From: Methylobacterium radiodurans
Lineage (GTDB): Bacteria > Pseudomonadota > Alphaproteobacteria > Rhizobiales > Beijerinckiaceae
Direction of reading: 5' to 3'
DNA length: 64,000 bases
Assembly: GCF_003173735.1 (NCBI RefSeq)
Contig: NZ_CP029551.1
Span: 1,603,501 to 1,667,500, forward strand
The notes below the pieces were generated by a model. It saw only the letters and a list, made by a program, of their open reading frames with translations, was not told the origin of the DNA and ran no database searches. Positions 1 through 8,001 of the stretch are shown in pieces. The position numbers and the translations under genes are program-made. How positions within the stretch are numbered: the stretch's first letter is position 1; each line of letters starts with the position of its first letter.

Positions 1-207
1 GACCTCACCGTGCAGCTCGGGCAGCTCACCAACCCGGAGATCCGGCCGGTCGGCATCGCGGTCAACACGCAGGCGCTGGAGGAGGCGGAAGCGCGCGCGC
101 TCCTCGACCAGCTCGCCGCCTCGCACGGCCTGCCGGCGACCGACCCGGTGCGCTTCGGCGTGGACGGCCTCGTCGACCGGATCGTCACCGAGTTCCCGGG
201 AGCCTGA
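1..207 (+). CDS. dgcN: DUF1611 / DgcN family protein, C-terminal end (partial)
   Basis: Only the last 68 residues are in the window; the gene enters from the left edge with an open frame from base 1. The tail, with 'LTNPEIRPVGIAVNT' and 'GLPATDPVRFG', resembles the end of DUF1611 proteins. This family includes DgcN, described as an N-acetyltransferase acting with DgcA in D-glutamate breakdown. The stop lies 4 bases before the ATG of the epimerase-type gene dgcA, so the two are very likely co-transcribed. The family call comes from a short C-terminal piece plus context; the catalytic part cannot be seen. Confidence 0.7.
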   Translation, partial: DLTVQLGQLTNPEIRPVGIAVNTQALEEAEARALLDQLAASHGLPATDPVRFGVDGLVDRIVTEFPGA

Positions 208-211
208 GGCG

Positions 212-1198
212 ATGACCCGCCGCCTCACCGTCGCCGTCGAGCGCTTCCCGATCGCGGGCGCCTTCACGATCTCCCGCGGCAGCCGCACGGAGACCGCCGT
301 GGTCGTCGCGCGCGTCGCCGACGCGGCGGGCCTCGCCGGCCAGGGCGAGTGCGTGCCCTACGCCCGCTACGGCGAGAGCGTGGAGAGCGTCGCCGCGCTG
401 ATCACGGCGCAGGACGAGGCCGTGGCGGCGGGGCTCACCCGTGCCGAGCTCCTGGAGCACCTGCCCGCCGGTGCCGCCCGCAACGCGCTGGACTGTGCGC
501 TGCTCGACCTCGAGGCGAAGCAGCTCGGCCGGCCCGCCTACGAGATCCTGGGGCTGTCGGCCCCGGCGCCCGCGATCACCGCCTATACGCTGAGCCTCGG
601 CACGCCGGAGAGCATGGAGGAGGCCGCCCGCAAGGCGGCCGCCCGCCCGCTCCTGAAGGTGAAGCTCGGCGGCGAGGGTGACCCCGAGCGGATCGCCGCC
701 GTGCGCCGCGGCGCGCCGGTCTCCCGCCTCATCGTCGACGCCAACGAAGCCTGGCGGCCGGAGACGCTGGAGGCCAACCTCGCGGCCTGCGTCGCGGCCG
801 GTGTCAGCCTGATCGAGCAGCCGCTGCCGGCGGGCGACGACGCGGCGCTCGAGGGGATGGAGCGCCCGATCCCGATCTGCGCCGACGAGAGCCTGCACGA
901 CCGCGCCGGGCTCGACGCGCTGGCCGGCCGCTACGACGCCGTCAACATCAAGCTCGACAAGACCGGCGGGCTGACCGAGGCGGTGATGCTCGCCCACGAG
1001 GCGCGGGCGCGCGGCCTCTCGCTGATGATCGGCTGCATGGTCGGCACCTCGCTCGCCATGGCGCCCGCCATGCTACTCGCCCACCACGCGGACTACGTCG
1101 ATCTCGACGGTCCGCTGCTGCTCGCCCGTGACCGCGAGCCGTCCCTGCGCTTCGAGGGCAGCACGATCCACCCGCCGGAACCCGCCCTCTGGGGTTGA
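212..1198 (+). CDS. dgcA: Enolase-superfamily racemase/epimerase DgcA (N-acetyl-D-glutamate racemase / dipeptide epimerase type)
   Basis: 328-residue muconate-lactonizing-type enolase-superfamily enzyme. An N-terminal capping domain precedes a TIM-like barrel with the expected landmarks: KVK (Lys149/Lys151), metal ligands at Asp176 (VDANEAW), Glu202 (IEQPLP) and Asp225 (ADES), and the opposing lysine Lys247 (NIKLDKTGG). This two-lysine arrangement carries out 1,1-proton transfer in L-Ala-D/L-Glu epimerases and in DgcA. The partner DUF1611 gene 4 bases upstream favours the DgcA role, racemising N-acetyl-D-glutamate after DgcN acetylates D-glutamate, over peptidoglycan dipeptide epimerisation. 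The fold is certain from the motifs; the substrate is inferred from context. A hairpin overlaps the stop codon. Confidence 0.88.
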   Translation: MTRRLTVAVERFPIAGAFTISRGSRTETAVVVARVADAAGLAGQGECVPYARYGESVESVAALITAQDEAVAAGLTRAELLEHLPAGAARNALDCALLDLEAKQLGRPAYEILGLSAPAPAITAYTLSLGTPESMEEAARKAAARPLLKVKLGGEGDPERIAAVRRGAPVSRLIVDANEAWRPETLEANLAACVAAGVSLIEQPLPAGDDAALEGMERPIPICADESLHDRAGLDALAGRYDAVNIKLDKTGGLTEAVMLAHEARARGLSLMIGCMVGTSLAMAPAMLLAHHADYVDLDGPLLLARDREPSLRFEGSTIHPPEPALWG

Positions 1199-1211
1199 GG
1201 GCGGGTTCCGG
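1175..1211 (+). terminator. Inverted repeat spanning the dgcA stop codon, probable terminator
   Basis: Perfect 15-bp arms at 1175-1189 and 1197-1211 with a 7-base loop. The last codons and the TGA of dgcA lie inside it. No T run follows, so termination would be factor-assisted, or the hairpin protects the mRNA 3' end. Confidence 0.6.
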
Positions 1212-1236
1212 TAGATCGCGTCCGTGGCCGCGGATC

Positions 1237-1265
1237 CCCCTCTCCCCGCACGGCGGGGAGAGGGG
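1237..1265. repeat. Dispersed palindromic element (copy 1)
   Basis: 13-bp perfect arms (pyrimidine-rich left, purine-rich right) around the loop ACG, in the convergent gap between dgcA and the DUF721 gene. A nearly identical copy lies at 52301-52326, and related hairpins are near 29.7 and 57.2-57.4 kb. It may also end transcription in both directions. Confidence 0.7.
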
Positions 1266-1316
1266 ATCAGCCATCTGGATTCGAATTGACGGACCGTAGG
1301 CGGTCTTGAGCCCCGC

Positions 1317-1796
1317 TCAGCGCTGCGGCGTCGCCACCACGGCGAGGCCGAGGCGGTCGAGGGCGTCGCGCAATCCCGCATCCTCGATGCGCGAGACGGC
1401 CTGGGCCACCTCGCCGCGCCGGCCGGGATCGACCTCGCGCCGCCGGGCGGGCGCGCCGGGCCGGCCGACCCGGTCCTGCTTCATCACGATCCGCCCGATG
1501 CAGGCCCAGCCGTAATGGGCGTTGATGCGCTGGATCACCACGGGTACGAGGTGCTGCAGCTCGATCGCGAACACGCTCTCGACCTGCACCACGAGAGTCC
1601 CCGAATCGGGCGCCTCGGCGCTGTTGCGGCGCTTGCGCGGCCACTCGATCCGCGCGGGGCGGCAGTAGCGGGCGAGCCGCGCGCCCACGATGTCGGGCCA
1701 GGCCGCCAGGATGTCGGTCGAGGCGAAGCCCTGCGCGGCGAAGGCCGGCCCGATGCAGCCCTCGATCAGCTCCGCCAGCGGTTTGACGCGCGCCAT
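1317..1796 (-). CDS. DUF721 domain protein, DciA-like
   Basis: 159-residue soluble protein beginning MARVKPLAELIEG, with the DUF721 core 'AAWPDIVGARLARYCRP' near residues 45-65 and 'LVVQVESVFAIELQHL' near 75-95. DUF721 includes DciA, the ancestral loader of the replicative helicase DnaB in bacteria that lack DnaC or DnaI. dnaB itself lies about 46 kb away in this window. The gene is divergent from mutY, with about 100 bases between the starts. The C-terminal ~45 residues are basic and probably flexible. The family call is firm; a helicase-loading role is inferred from the family. Confidence 0.85.
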   Translation of the reverse strand: MARVKPLAELIEGCIGPAFAAQGFASTDILAAWPDIVGARLARYCRPARIEWPRKRRNSAEAPDSGTLVVQVESVFAIELQHLVPVVIQRINAHYGWACIGRIVMKQDRVGRPGAPARRREVDPGRRGEVAQAVSRIEDAGLRDALDRLGLAVVATPQR

Positions 1797-1897
1797 GGTC
1801 TCTCGAACGCCTCAGCGGCCACGCCCGGACTGTAACCTGCCGATGGTTAACGCGGCAGCCCTTTGAACGGGCCTCCGCACCGGCTATCACCGACCCG

Positions 1898-3217
1898 ATG
1901 CCTGCGCCCGACCCGTCCGACCCGGGCCTTCCGCCCGCCCGCGCGGCCGACCTCCTCGCCTGGTACGACCGGCACCGCCGCGTCCTGCCCTGGCGGGCGC
2001 TCGCCGGCGAGACGCCCGATCCCTACCGGGTCTGGCTCTCCGAGGTGATGCTGCAGCAGACCACGATCGCGGCGGTCCGCCCCTACTTCGAGAAATTCCT
2101 GGCGCGCTTCCCGGACATCGCGGCCCTGGCGGCCGCGCCCGAGGAGGCGGTGATGTCGGCCTGGGCCGGGCTCGGCTACTACTCGCGGGCGCGCAACCTG
2201 CACGCCTGCGCCAAGGCCGTGGCGGCGGCCGGTTCCTTCCCGGACACGGCCGAGGGCCTGCGCAAGCTGCCCGGCATCGGCGCCTACACGGCGGGTGCCA
2301 TCGCGGCGATCGCCTTCGACCGGGCCGAAGCGGCCGTCGACGGCAATGTCGAGCGGGTGATGAGCCGCCTCCACGCCGTCGAGGCGCCGCTGCCCGGGGC
2401 GCGCACCCAGATCCGGCGGCTGACGCAGGCCCTGGTGCCGGCGGACCGGCCGGGCGATTTCGCGCAGGCGCTGATGGATCTCGGCGCCACGATCTGCACG
2501 CCGAAACGGCCCGCCTGCGCCCTCTGTCCCTGGCTTGCGCCCTGCCACGCCCGGGCCGCGGGCACGCAGGAGACCTTTCCACGCAAGATCAAGGCGGCGA
2601 AGGGGGCGCTGCGTCGGGGAGCCGCCTTCGTGGTCCTGCGCGCGGGCGACGAGGCGGTGCTGCTGCGGACCCGCCCTCCGGAAGGGCTCCTCGGCAACAT
2701 GGCCGAGCCGCCGACGAGCGCCTGGGAGACCGACTACGACCCGGCGGGCGCGCTCCTCGACGCGCCCCTCGACGCCCGCTGGAAGCGGCTGCCGGGCCTC
2801 GTGCGCCACGGCTTCACGCATTTCCCGCTGGAGCTGACGGTGTTCCTGGCCCGCGTCGCCCTGAACACCGCGCCGCCTCCGGGCATGCGCTTCACGCCTC
2901 GGCGGGATCTGTCCGAGGAGCCGCTGCCCGGCCTGATGCGCAAGGTCCTGGCCCACGCCTTCGACCCGCAGCCTGAGCCGGAGAAGAAGCCGCGCGGCCG
3001 CCCGAGAAAGGAGCCGCCGCCGATGCCGCTGCTGGCCGTGTTCGACGCGCCCGAGGTCGTGGTCGAGCCCCCGCCTCGCTTCCGCCCGGTACCGAAGCCG
3101 CGCCCGCGGGCAGCGGAGGTGACGAAGGAGCCGGACGCGGACGAGATGTTCCCGGATGAGACGCCGGTGGTTGCCGCTCCGCGCAAACCGGTGCGCGGGG
3201 CTGGTCGGCGACGCTGA
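1898..3217 (+). CDS. mutY: A/G-specific adenine glycosylase MutY
   Basis: 439-residue base-excision-repair enzyme that removes adenine paired with 8-oxoguanine. The HhH-GPD domain shows Glu49 in 'SEVMLQQT', a helix-hairpin-helix 'LRKLPGIGAYTAGAI' (121-135) and catalytic Asp148 in 'AAVDGNVERV'. The [4Fe-4S] cysteines are at 200, 207, 210 and 216 with the standard C-x6-C-x2-C-x5-C spacing. A NUDIX-like 8-oxoG-recognition domain follows (about 235-345). The last ~85 residues form an unusual basic, proline-rich disordered tail with an AT-hook-like 'RGRPRK', making the protein longer than the usual ~350-380. ATG start; divergent from the DUF721 gene. Confidence 0.96.
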   Translation: MPAPDPSDPGLPPARAADLLAWYDRHRRVLPWRALAGETPDPYRVWLSEVMLQQTTIAAVRPYFEKFLARFPDIAALAAAPEEAVMSAWAGLGYYSRARNLHACAKAVAAAGSFPDTAEGLRKLPGIGAYTAGAIAAIAFDRAEAAVDGNVERVMSRLHAVEAPLPGARTQIRRLTQALVPADRPGDFAQALMDLGATICTPKRPACALCPWLAPCHARAAGTQETFPRKIKAAKGALRRGAAFVVLRAGDEAVLLRTRPPEGLLGNMAEPPTSAWETDYDPAGALLDAPLDARWKRLPGLVRHGFTHFPLELTVFLARVALNTAPPPGMRFTPRRDLSEEPLPGLMRKVLAHAFDPQPEPEKKPRGRPRKEPPPMPLLAVFDAPEVVVEPPPRFRPVPKPRPRAAEVTKEPDADEMFPDETPVVAAPRKPVRGAGRRR

Positions 3218-3266
3218 AGGCGGCCTCGATTCGGCTCGGTTCAGCGCGATCGATCCTGTTGCCCGC

Positions 3267-3839
3267 TCATCCCTCCGCGAACAGCTCCGGGTGCCGGAGC
3301 CGCAGCGCGTAGACCAGGACCAGGGTCTTCATGTCCGCGATCGTGCCGCGCTCGCTCATCGCAGCGACCTCGGCCAGCGGCAGTTCGTGCACGGTGATCG
3401 CCTCGTGCTCCTCGGCCAAGCCGCCGCCGGGGCCCGCCTTGTCGGCCTCCGAATAGGCGGCGAGGAACAGGTCCATCCGCTCGGTCGAGATGCCGGGCGC
3501 GGTCCAGGCGCTGGTCACGAGTTCGAGCGCGTCCAGCCGCAGGCCGGTCTCCTCGAAGGCCTCGCGGCGGGCGCCGTCCTCGGGATTGCCCTCGTCGAGG
3601 ATGCCGGCCGCCACCTCGATCATCTCGGGCGGCCCGTCGGCGTAGAGGACCGGCGCGCGGAACTGCGAGATCAGCACGGCGGTGCGCCGTACGGGATCGT
3701 AGGGCAGCACCGCGACGGCGCGGCCGTGATCCTCGATCTCGCGCTTCACGCGCGTGCCGTCGGGCATCGTCACCTCGGCGACGAGGAAGCGGGCCCAGCC
3801 GTCGTGGATGAGGCGGGTGCCGCCGATATAGGGAGCCAT
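3267..3839 (-). CDS. Nudix hydrolase, NudK-like (nucleoside-diphosphate-sugar pyrophosphatase)
   Basis: 190-residue Nudix enzyme with the box 'GILDEG...RREAFEETGL'. The box has one residue fewer than the textbook spacing before RE, as I recall for E. coli NudK, a GDP-mannose pyrophosphatase. Downstream, 'SAWTAPGISTERMDLFLA' and 'GGGLAEEHEAI...ELPL' also match the NudK/ADP-ribose pyrophosphatase layout. I chose the ATG at 3839 (MAPYIGGTRL) because AGGA lies upstream; an in-frame ATG at 3887 would add 16 residues but has no ribosome binding site. The next gene upstream on this strand is the TusA-like gene. The substrate is not determined by sequence. Confidence 0.88.
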   Translation of the reverse strand: MAPYIGGTRLIHDGWARFLVAEVTMPDGTRVKREIEDHGRAVAVLPYDPVRRTAVLISQFRAPVLYADGPPEMIEVAAGILDEGNPEDGARREAFEETGLRLDALELVTSAWTAPGISTERMDLFLAAYSEADKAGPGGGLAEEHEAITVHELPLAEVAAMSERGTIADMKTLVLVYALRLRHPELFAEG

Positions 3840-3930
3840 CTGCCGGAGATTCCTGCCGTTCTGCCGCAAGCGGTGCGGACAGCGCATGGCTCAGGAATGC
3901 GGCGTCATCGCGAAGCCCGCGGCGAAGATC

Positions 3931-4173
3931 TCATCCGGGACGATCCGCTCCGCGAAGGATGAAGAAGCGGAGCACGCCGCCCTCGCGCGCGCTCGATTCC
4001 AGGCGATGCCCATCCTCCCGCAGGAGGTTGGGGATGTCGATGGCCGCCATCGGATCGGTGCAGGCGACGGTGAGACGCGCGCCCGGCGCCAGGGCCCGCA
4101 AAGCTTTGCGCGTTCGCAGCACCGGCAGGGGGCATTTCAGGCCCGTCAGATCCAGATCGACCCCGTCCGACAT
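3931..4173 (-). CDS. TusA-family sulfur carrier / sulfurtransferase
   Basis: 80-residue SirA/TusA/YeeD-fold protein with the family's 'LDLTGLKCPLPVL' motif, catalytic Cys14 in the CPxP context. Such proteins carry a persulfide on this cysteine for tRNA thiolation, molybdenum cofactor maturation or other sulfur relay. Length and motif are fully typical. It lies between a Nudix hydrolase gene and a terminator-isolated Gly/Tyr-rich gene, so neighbours do not reveal the acceptor. Confidence 0.9.
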   Translation of the reverse strand: MSDGVDLDLTGLKCPLPVLRTRKALRALAPGARLTVACTDPMAAIDIPNLLREDGHRLESSAREGGVLRFFILRGADRPG

Positions 4174-4184
4174 CGCCGCCCAAG

Positions 4185-4216
4185 AAAAACCCCGCCGGCG
4201 GGGCGCGCCGACGGGG
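4185..4216 (-). terminator. Intrinsic terminator of the Gly/Tyr-rich protein gene
   Basis: On the minus strand a 10-bp GC stem (one G-U pair; arms 4207-4216 and 4190-4199) with a 7-base loop is followed by five T residues (4185-4189). It lies between the stop at 4249 and the TusA-like start at 4173, separating the two genes. Confidence 0.8.
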
Positions 4217-4248
4217 CTTCCTAGAAGGTCTGGTCCGGCCTGTCAGCC

Positions 4249-4680
4249 TTACCAGCCGTAGCCGTAGTACCCACCGTAGGCGGGGTAGCCGTAGCCGTAG
4301 CCAACCGGGGCGTAGCCGTAGGCGGGATAGCCGTAGCCGTAACCGCCGCCGTAGCCGCCGTAATAGCCGTAGCGCGGGGCGGTGCTCGCCGCGATGGCGC
4401 CGCCGATCAGGCCTAGCGCCGCGCCGGCCGCGAGGGCGCCGCCGACGTTGCGACGGTAGCCGTAGCCCCGGTAACCGTAGCCGCCGTAACCGCCGCGCCA
4501 GCCGTAGCCGCGGCCGTAATAGCCGCCGCGCCAGCCGACGTGATCGATCGTGGCGTTGGTGCCGCCCACCTGATTGCCCGATAGGGCGGGAAGCGGGGCC
4601 GCCTGCGCGGTCTGCGCGGCGCCGATCGAGGTCCCGAGCGCCGTGACGCCGGCCAGAGCGAGAGTCATGAAGCGCGACAT
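4249..4680 (-). CDS. Small exported Gly/Tyr-rich protein with a glycine-zipper segment
   Basis: 143-residue protein. It has an N-terminal signal peptide (MSRFMTLALAGVTALGTS, cleavage near 'AQAAPLP'), a Gly/Tyr/Arg-rich region built from GY and RGGY repeats, a hydrophobic glycine-zipper segment 'GALAAGAALGLIGGAIAAS' near residue 85, and a second GY-rich tail. The ATG at 4680 is chosen because AGGAG lies about 10 bases upstream and the signal peptide begins there; the frame stays open 34 codons further up without a better start. Such proteins are common in Hyphomicrobiales envelopes and have no firm function. An intrinsic terminator follows. Confidence 0.8.
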   Translation of the reverse strand: MSRFMTLALAGVTALGTSIGAAQTAQAAPLPALSGNQVGGTNATIDHVGWRGGYYGRGYGWRGGYGGYGYRGYGYRRNVGGALAAGAALGLIGGAIAASTAPRYGYYGGYGGGYGYGYPAYGYAPVGYGYGYPAYGGYYGYGW

Positions 4681-4809
4681 GATCGCGATCTCCTGAACAT
4701 GGGAAGGTCCCGAGAAACCACGCAGCAGGCCCTCCCGTTCCAGGCCGGACCGTCGCAGGGCCGGAAACGTGCGTGAGCGCACATGCGGCGGCCCTCGGCG
4801 ACCGACGCC

Positions 4810-6177
4810 TCAGAAGATGCAGGTCTCGAAGGCAGGCTCGACCGAGCGCTGCCACGGCCCCTCGTAGGCGGCGAGCCGCTCCTCGGCCCTCGAGCGGCCG
4901 GCGGCGACGATGGCCTCCAGCGGCTGGAGGTAGATCGTCTCGTCGCGTCCGGCCGCGTCCCGCCGGGCGCGGGCCTGGAGGCCGGCGCGGGCGATGGCGA
5001 GCGCCTCCGCGGCCACCGCGCCGAGGCTGCGCCCGCCGACCGGCGTGGCGAGGCCGAGTCGCGGCACGGTGGCGCGCATGGCCTCGCGTCCCTGCGCGCT
5101 CCAGCCTTTGGTGAGGTCGAGGCCTGCGTCGAGGGCGGCCTCGTCGTAGAGGAGGCCGGTCCAGAAGGCGGCCTGCGCGGCGATCATGTCCGGGCCGCCG
5201 ACATCGGCGCCGCGCATCTCGAGGAAGCGCTTCAGGCGCACCTCCGGGAAGGCGGTCGAGGCGTGGTTCGCCCAGTCCGAGACCGTGGCGTACTCGCCGG
5301 GCAGCTGCGCGAGCTTGCCCGCCATCAGGTCGCGGAAGGAGGCGCCCGAGACGTCGTGGTAGGTGTCGCCGCGCTTGACGAAGTACATCGGCATGTCGAG
5401 CAGCCAGTCGACGTAGCCCTCGTAACCGAAGCCCGGCTCGAAGGCGAAGCCCAGCATGCCGGTGCGGTCGGCGTCGGTGTCGCGCCAGATCTCAGAGCGG
5501 CGAGAGAGGAAGCCGTTCGGGCGCCCGTCCGTGAAGGGGGAGTTGGCGAAGAGCGCGGTCGCCACCGGCTGCAGGGCGAGCGAGGCCCGGAGCTTGCGCA
5601 CCATGTCGGCCTCGGAGGCGAAGTCCACGTTCACCTGCACGGTGGCGGTGCGCAGCATCATGTCGAGGCCGAGGCTCCCCACCTTCGGCATGTAGCCCGC
5701 CATGATCTTGTAGCGGCTCTTGGGCATGACGGGCGTTTCCTCGCGCCGCCATTTCGGGCTCATGCCGAGATCGAGGAAGCCGATGCCCAGGGGATCGGCG
5801 GCTCGCTTCGTGGCGGCGAGGTGCTCGTCGAGTTCCCGCACGGTGGCGTGCACGTCGGGCAAAGCCGCGCCCGAGAGCTCGAACTGCCCGCCGGGCTCGA
5901 TCGAGATCGCGCCGCCCGCTTCCGCGTGCAGGCCGATGATGTGGCCGAGGTCGGTGATCGGCTCCCAGCCGGTCTCGCGGCGCAGGCCTTCGAGCAGGGC
6001 CCGGATGCCGCGCTCACCCGCGTAGGGCACGGGCGCGTCGTTCTCCCGGTAGAACGGGATCTTCTCGTGCTCGGTGCCGATGCGGAACTGCTCGCGCGGC
6101 TTCTCGCCCTCGGCGAACCAGGCGATCAGCTCGGCCCGCGTGGTGAGCGGGGTGGTGTCGGAGGTGTCGCGCGCCAT
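4810..6177 (-). CDS. gshA: Glutamate-cysteine ligase (GCS2/plant type)
   Basis: 455-residue enzyme for the first step of glutathione synthesis, joining glutamate and cysteine with ATP. It begins with 'TTRAELIAWFAEGEKP' and 'FRIGTEHEKIPFY', the ATP/glutamate-binding start of the alphaproteobacterial/plant-type family. It continues with 'GGQFELSGA' (about 107), 'PKSRYKIMAGYMP' (about 153) and 'DWLLDMPMYFVKRG'. It ends 'EPAFETCIF', near the usual length of about 455. ATG start. Downstream is the Gly/Tyr-rich gene; upstream, a repeat-bearing gap separates it from rsmE. A second, distinct carboxylate-amine ligase (YbdK type) lies at 39.4 kb. Confidence 0.95.
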   Translation of the reverse strand: MARDTSDTTPLTTRAELIAWFAEGEKPREQFRIGTEHEKIPFYRENDAPVPYAGERGIRALLEGLRRETGWEPITDLGHIIGLHAEAGGAISIEPGGQFELSGAALPDVHATVRELDEHLAATKRAADPLGIGFLDLGMSPKWRREETPVMPKSRYKIMAGYMPKVGSLGLDMMLRTATVQVNVDFASEADMVRKLRASLALQPVATALFANSPFTDGRPNGFLSRRSEIWRDTDADRTGMLGFAFEPGFGYEGYVDWLLDMPMYFVKRGDTYHDVSGASFRDLMAGKLAQLPGEYATVSDWANHASTAFPEVRLKRFLEMRGADVGGPDMIAAQAAFWTGLLYDEAALDAGLDLTKGWSAQGREAMRATVPRLGLATPVGGRSLGAVAAEALAIARAGLQARARRDAAGRDETIYLQPLEAIVAAGRSRAEERLAAYEGPWQRSVEPAFETCIF

Positions 6178-6491
6178 GCGCCTTCTGCCCGTGCGTCGTC
6201 GTCTGCGATGGGTGGAAGCGCGCCGGGCGCTCCGGCGAGTCCAAGGTCCCGGCCCGTTGAACGGGATGTCGTGCGCTTAATCCAGCCGGCAAGGCGCGAC
6301 AACGCGGCTGCGTGCGGACCCGCCGTACCGATTCCGCCAGCCCGGCCCGCGCGGGCACGGCCATGTGCGTCCGCGCACACGGCCAAGCCTGGGGATCCCC
6401 AGGGACCCTGGGTCCTTGGGCGGGGTCCCGGGGCGCGCAGCCCTGCACCCGCCAAAGGTCTCGACCTCTGGAATCCGGGACCTGTCTACGC
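6178..6491. other. 314-base gene-free interval with palindromes
   Basis: Lies between the rsmE stop and the gshA start, both minus strand. I see no protein or RNA gene. Its rsmE-side half is a string of short palindromes (separate entry); the gshA-side half should hold the gshA promoter, which I could not place. Confidence 0.6.
6388..6476. repeat. Cluster of short GC palindromes, possible degenerate intergenic repeat
   Basis: A 16-bp perfect palindrome (6388-6403) is followed by GGACCC-T-GGGTCC (6403-6415), then GGGTCCCGGGG and an imperfect palindrome near 6452-6471 (CAAAGGTC...GACCTCTG). The composition differs from coding DNA. Similar strings sit near 7480-7515 and 41000-41040. The resemblance to Methylobacterium intergenic repeats is from memory and unverified. 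Confidence 0.5.
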
Positions 6492-7244
6492 CTACCGGGC
6501 GTCGCCGAGCACGGCCTGGACCAGGGCCAGCACCGCGACCGCCGCGGTGTCGGCCCGCAGGATGCGGGGGCCGAGGGACAGGGCGACGGTGTTCGGGCGG
6601 GCGGCGATCAGCGCGCGCTCCTCCGGCGCGAAGCCGCCCTCCGGCCCGACCAGCACGGCGAGCGGCGGGGCTGCCGCCGGGTCGCCCGCCCCGCGGAGCG
6701 CCGAGACCGAGTCGGCGACGGGCGCGTCCTCGTCGCAGAAGACCAGCAGGCGCTCGGGCGCGAGCTCCGCCAGCGCCTCGGGCAGGCGCGCGGGCTCGGC
6801 GACCGCGGGGATCGCCAGGATGCCGCACTGCTCGGCCGCTTCCACCACGTTCGCCCCGAGCCGCTCCAGGTTGATCCGCTCCCCTTGCGTGTAGCGGGTG
6901 AAGACCGGACGGATCGTGCCGGCCCCCATCTCGACCGCCTTCTGGGCGAGGTAGTCGAGCCGCGCGCTCTTCAGGGGTGCGAAGAGATAGTGCAGGTCGG
7001 AGGGCGCCGTCTGGGGCCGGGTCCGCTCCATCACCTGAAGGTCCGCGCTCTTGCGGCCCGAGGGCACGAGGCTCGCCCGCCACTCGCCGTCGCGCCCGTT
7101 GAAGAGCAGGACCGGATCCTCGGGCTTCCGGCGCAGGACGTTCAGCAGGTAGTTCGCCTGCGCCCGGTCGAGGGGCAGGCTGGCCCCAGCGTAGAGATCC
7201 GCCGCGACATGGAGCCGAGGCGCGGTGAAGTCGTAGGCAGCCAT
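6492..7244 (-). CDS. rsmE: 16S rRNA (uracil-1498-N3)-methyltransferase RsmE
   Basis: 250-residue SPOUT-class methyltransferase that N3-methylates U1498 of 16S rRNA in the decoding centre of the 30S subunit. An N-terminal PUA-like domain carries 'HYLLNVLR'-type residues (here 'QANYLLNVLRRKPED') and 'LLFNGRDGEW'. The C-terminal trefoil knot has the SAM-binding 'LVGPEGGFAPEE' (about 200) and 'LSLGPRILRADTAA' (about 225). The frame is open far upstream, but the ATG at 7244 (MAAYDFTAPRLHV) matches the family start. No gene partner is evident. Confidence 0.95.
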   Translation of the reverse strand: MAAYDFTAPRLHVAADLYAGASLPLDRAQANYLLNVLRRKPEDPVLLFNGRDGEWRASLVPSGRKSADLQVMERTRPQTAPSDLHYLFAPLKSARLDYLAQKAVEMGAGTIRPVFTRYTQGERINLERLGANVVEAAEQCGILAIPAVAEPARLPEALAELAPERLLVFCDEDAPVADSVSALRGAGDPAAAPPLAVLVGPEGGFAPEERALIAARPNTVALSLGPRILRADTAAVAVLALVQAVLGDAR

Positions 7245-7526
7245 GCCGGTCTGGTCGCGCGCGGCACGGCCCCTGTCAACGCGGCGCGGCCGGGCGCACG
7301 AACACGTTGCCAAAAGGTTACAGCAGCCGTTTTTTCGTCCGATCTCCGCTTCTGACTGCAACCCGCCGCGCCTTCGCGGTTGGCGGCGGCCGGACGCGTC
7401 TTGATTGACGCCACATTCCTGTGGCGAACGAGAACACCAAGAACACAGCCGGCGGCGCCTCGGTCGGGCTCCGGCGCCCGGGGCGGCCCCAAGGACACGG
7501 CCCGAAGGATCCCAGGAGTCTAGGCG

Positions 7527-7994
7527 ATGGCATTCAGAACCTGCGTACTGGCCGCGGCGGCGCTCGCCGGCAGCACCCTCTGGGGCGCTGCCGCCCTCGC
7601 GCAGCAATCGTCCGATTGCGGCGCGATCCAGAAGACCCTGGAGGAGCGCAAGTCGCTTGTGGCGAAGGCGAACGCCGCCTCGACCTCGAAGAAGAAGATG
7701 ACGCCCCAGGAGGCCTGCGCCCTGTTTGGCAAGCTCCAGCAGAACGGCGTCTCGGGCATCAAGTGGATCGAGGCCAACAAGGAGTGGTGCTCGATCCCCG
7801 ATTCGTTCGCGCAGGGCTTCAAGGCCGACAACCAGAAGGTCGGCGAGGTCCGCACCAAGGTCTGCGGCATGGCCGCCCAGGCCGCCAAGATGGAGGCGCA
7901 GGCCCGCGCCCAGGCCTCGAACGGCGGCGGCGGCGGCCTGCTCGGCGGGCCGGGCCTGACCGGCTCGTTCAAGCTGCCCCAGGGCGCGCTCTGA
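7527..7994 (+). CDS. Exported protein of unknown function with four cysteines
   Basis: 155 residues. A signal peptide (MAFRTCVLAAAALAGS, cleavage near 'ALAQQ') precedes a helical mature part with Cys in 'SSDCGAIQK', 'QEACALFGKL', 'NKEWCSIPD' and 'TKVCGMAAQ', possibly two disulfides. A Gly-rich patch (NGGGGGLLGGPG) precedes the C-terminal end 'FKLPQGAL'. AGGAG (about 7515) lies upstream of the ATG. I do not recognise a named family. It sits divergent from rsmE and just upstream of ubiA on the same strand, only 7 bases from the GTG of that gene, so the two may be co-transcribed. Confidence 0.75.
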   Translation: MAFRTCVLAAAALAGSTLWGAAALAQQSSDCGAIQKTLEERKSLVAKANAASTSKKKMTPQEACALFGKLQQNGVSGIKWIEANKEWCSIPDSFAQGFKADNQKVGEVRTKVCGMAAQAAKMEAQARAQASNGGGGGLLGGPGLTGSFKLPQGAL

Positions 7995-8001
7995 TCTTCG
8001 G

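Noticed and set aside
1261..1300. GGATTCGAATT string resembling a tRNA T-arm
   Set aside because: No acceptor stem, anticodon arm or CCA-side pairing around it.
4783..6894. 703-residue plus-strand ORF
   Set aside because: It is antisense to gshA and rsmE, with Arg/Gly/Ala/His-rich composition and no motif; a shadow of high-GC coding DNA.
7245..7526. Extended N-terminus of rsmE from 7607
   Set aside because: The extension is Arg-rich, not conserved in kind, and would run under the divergent gene; ATG 7244 matches the family start.
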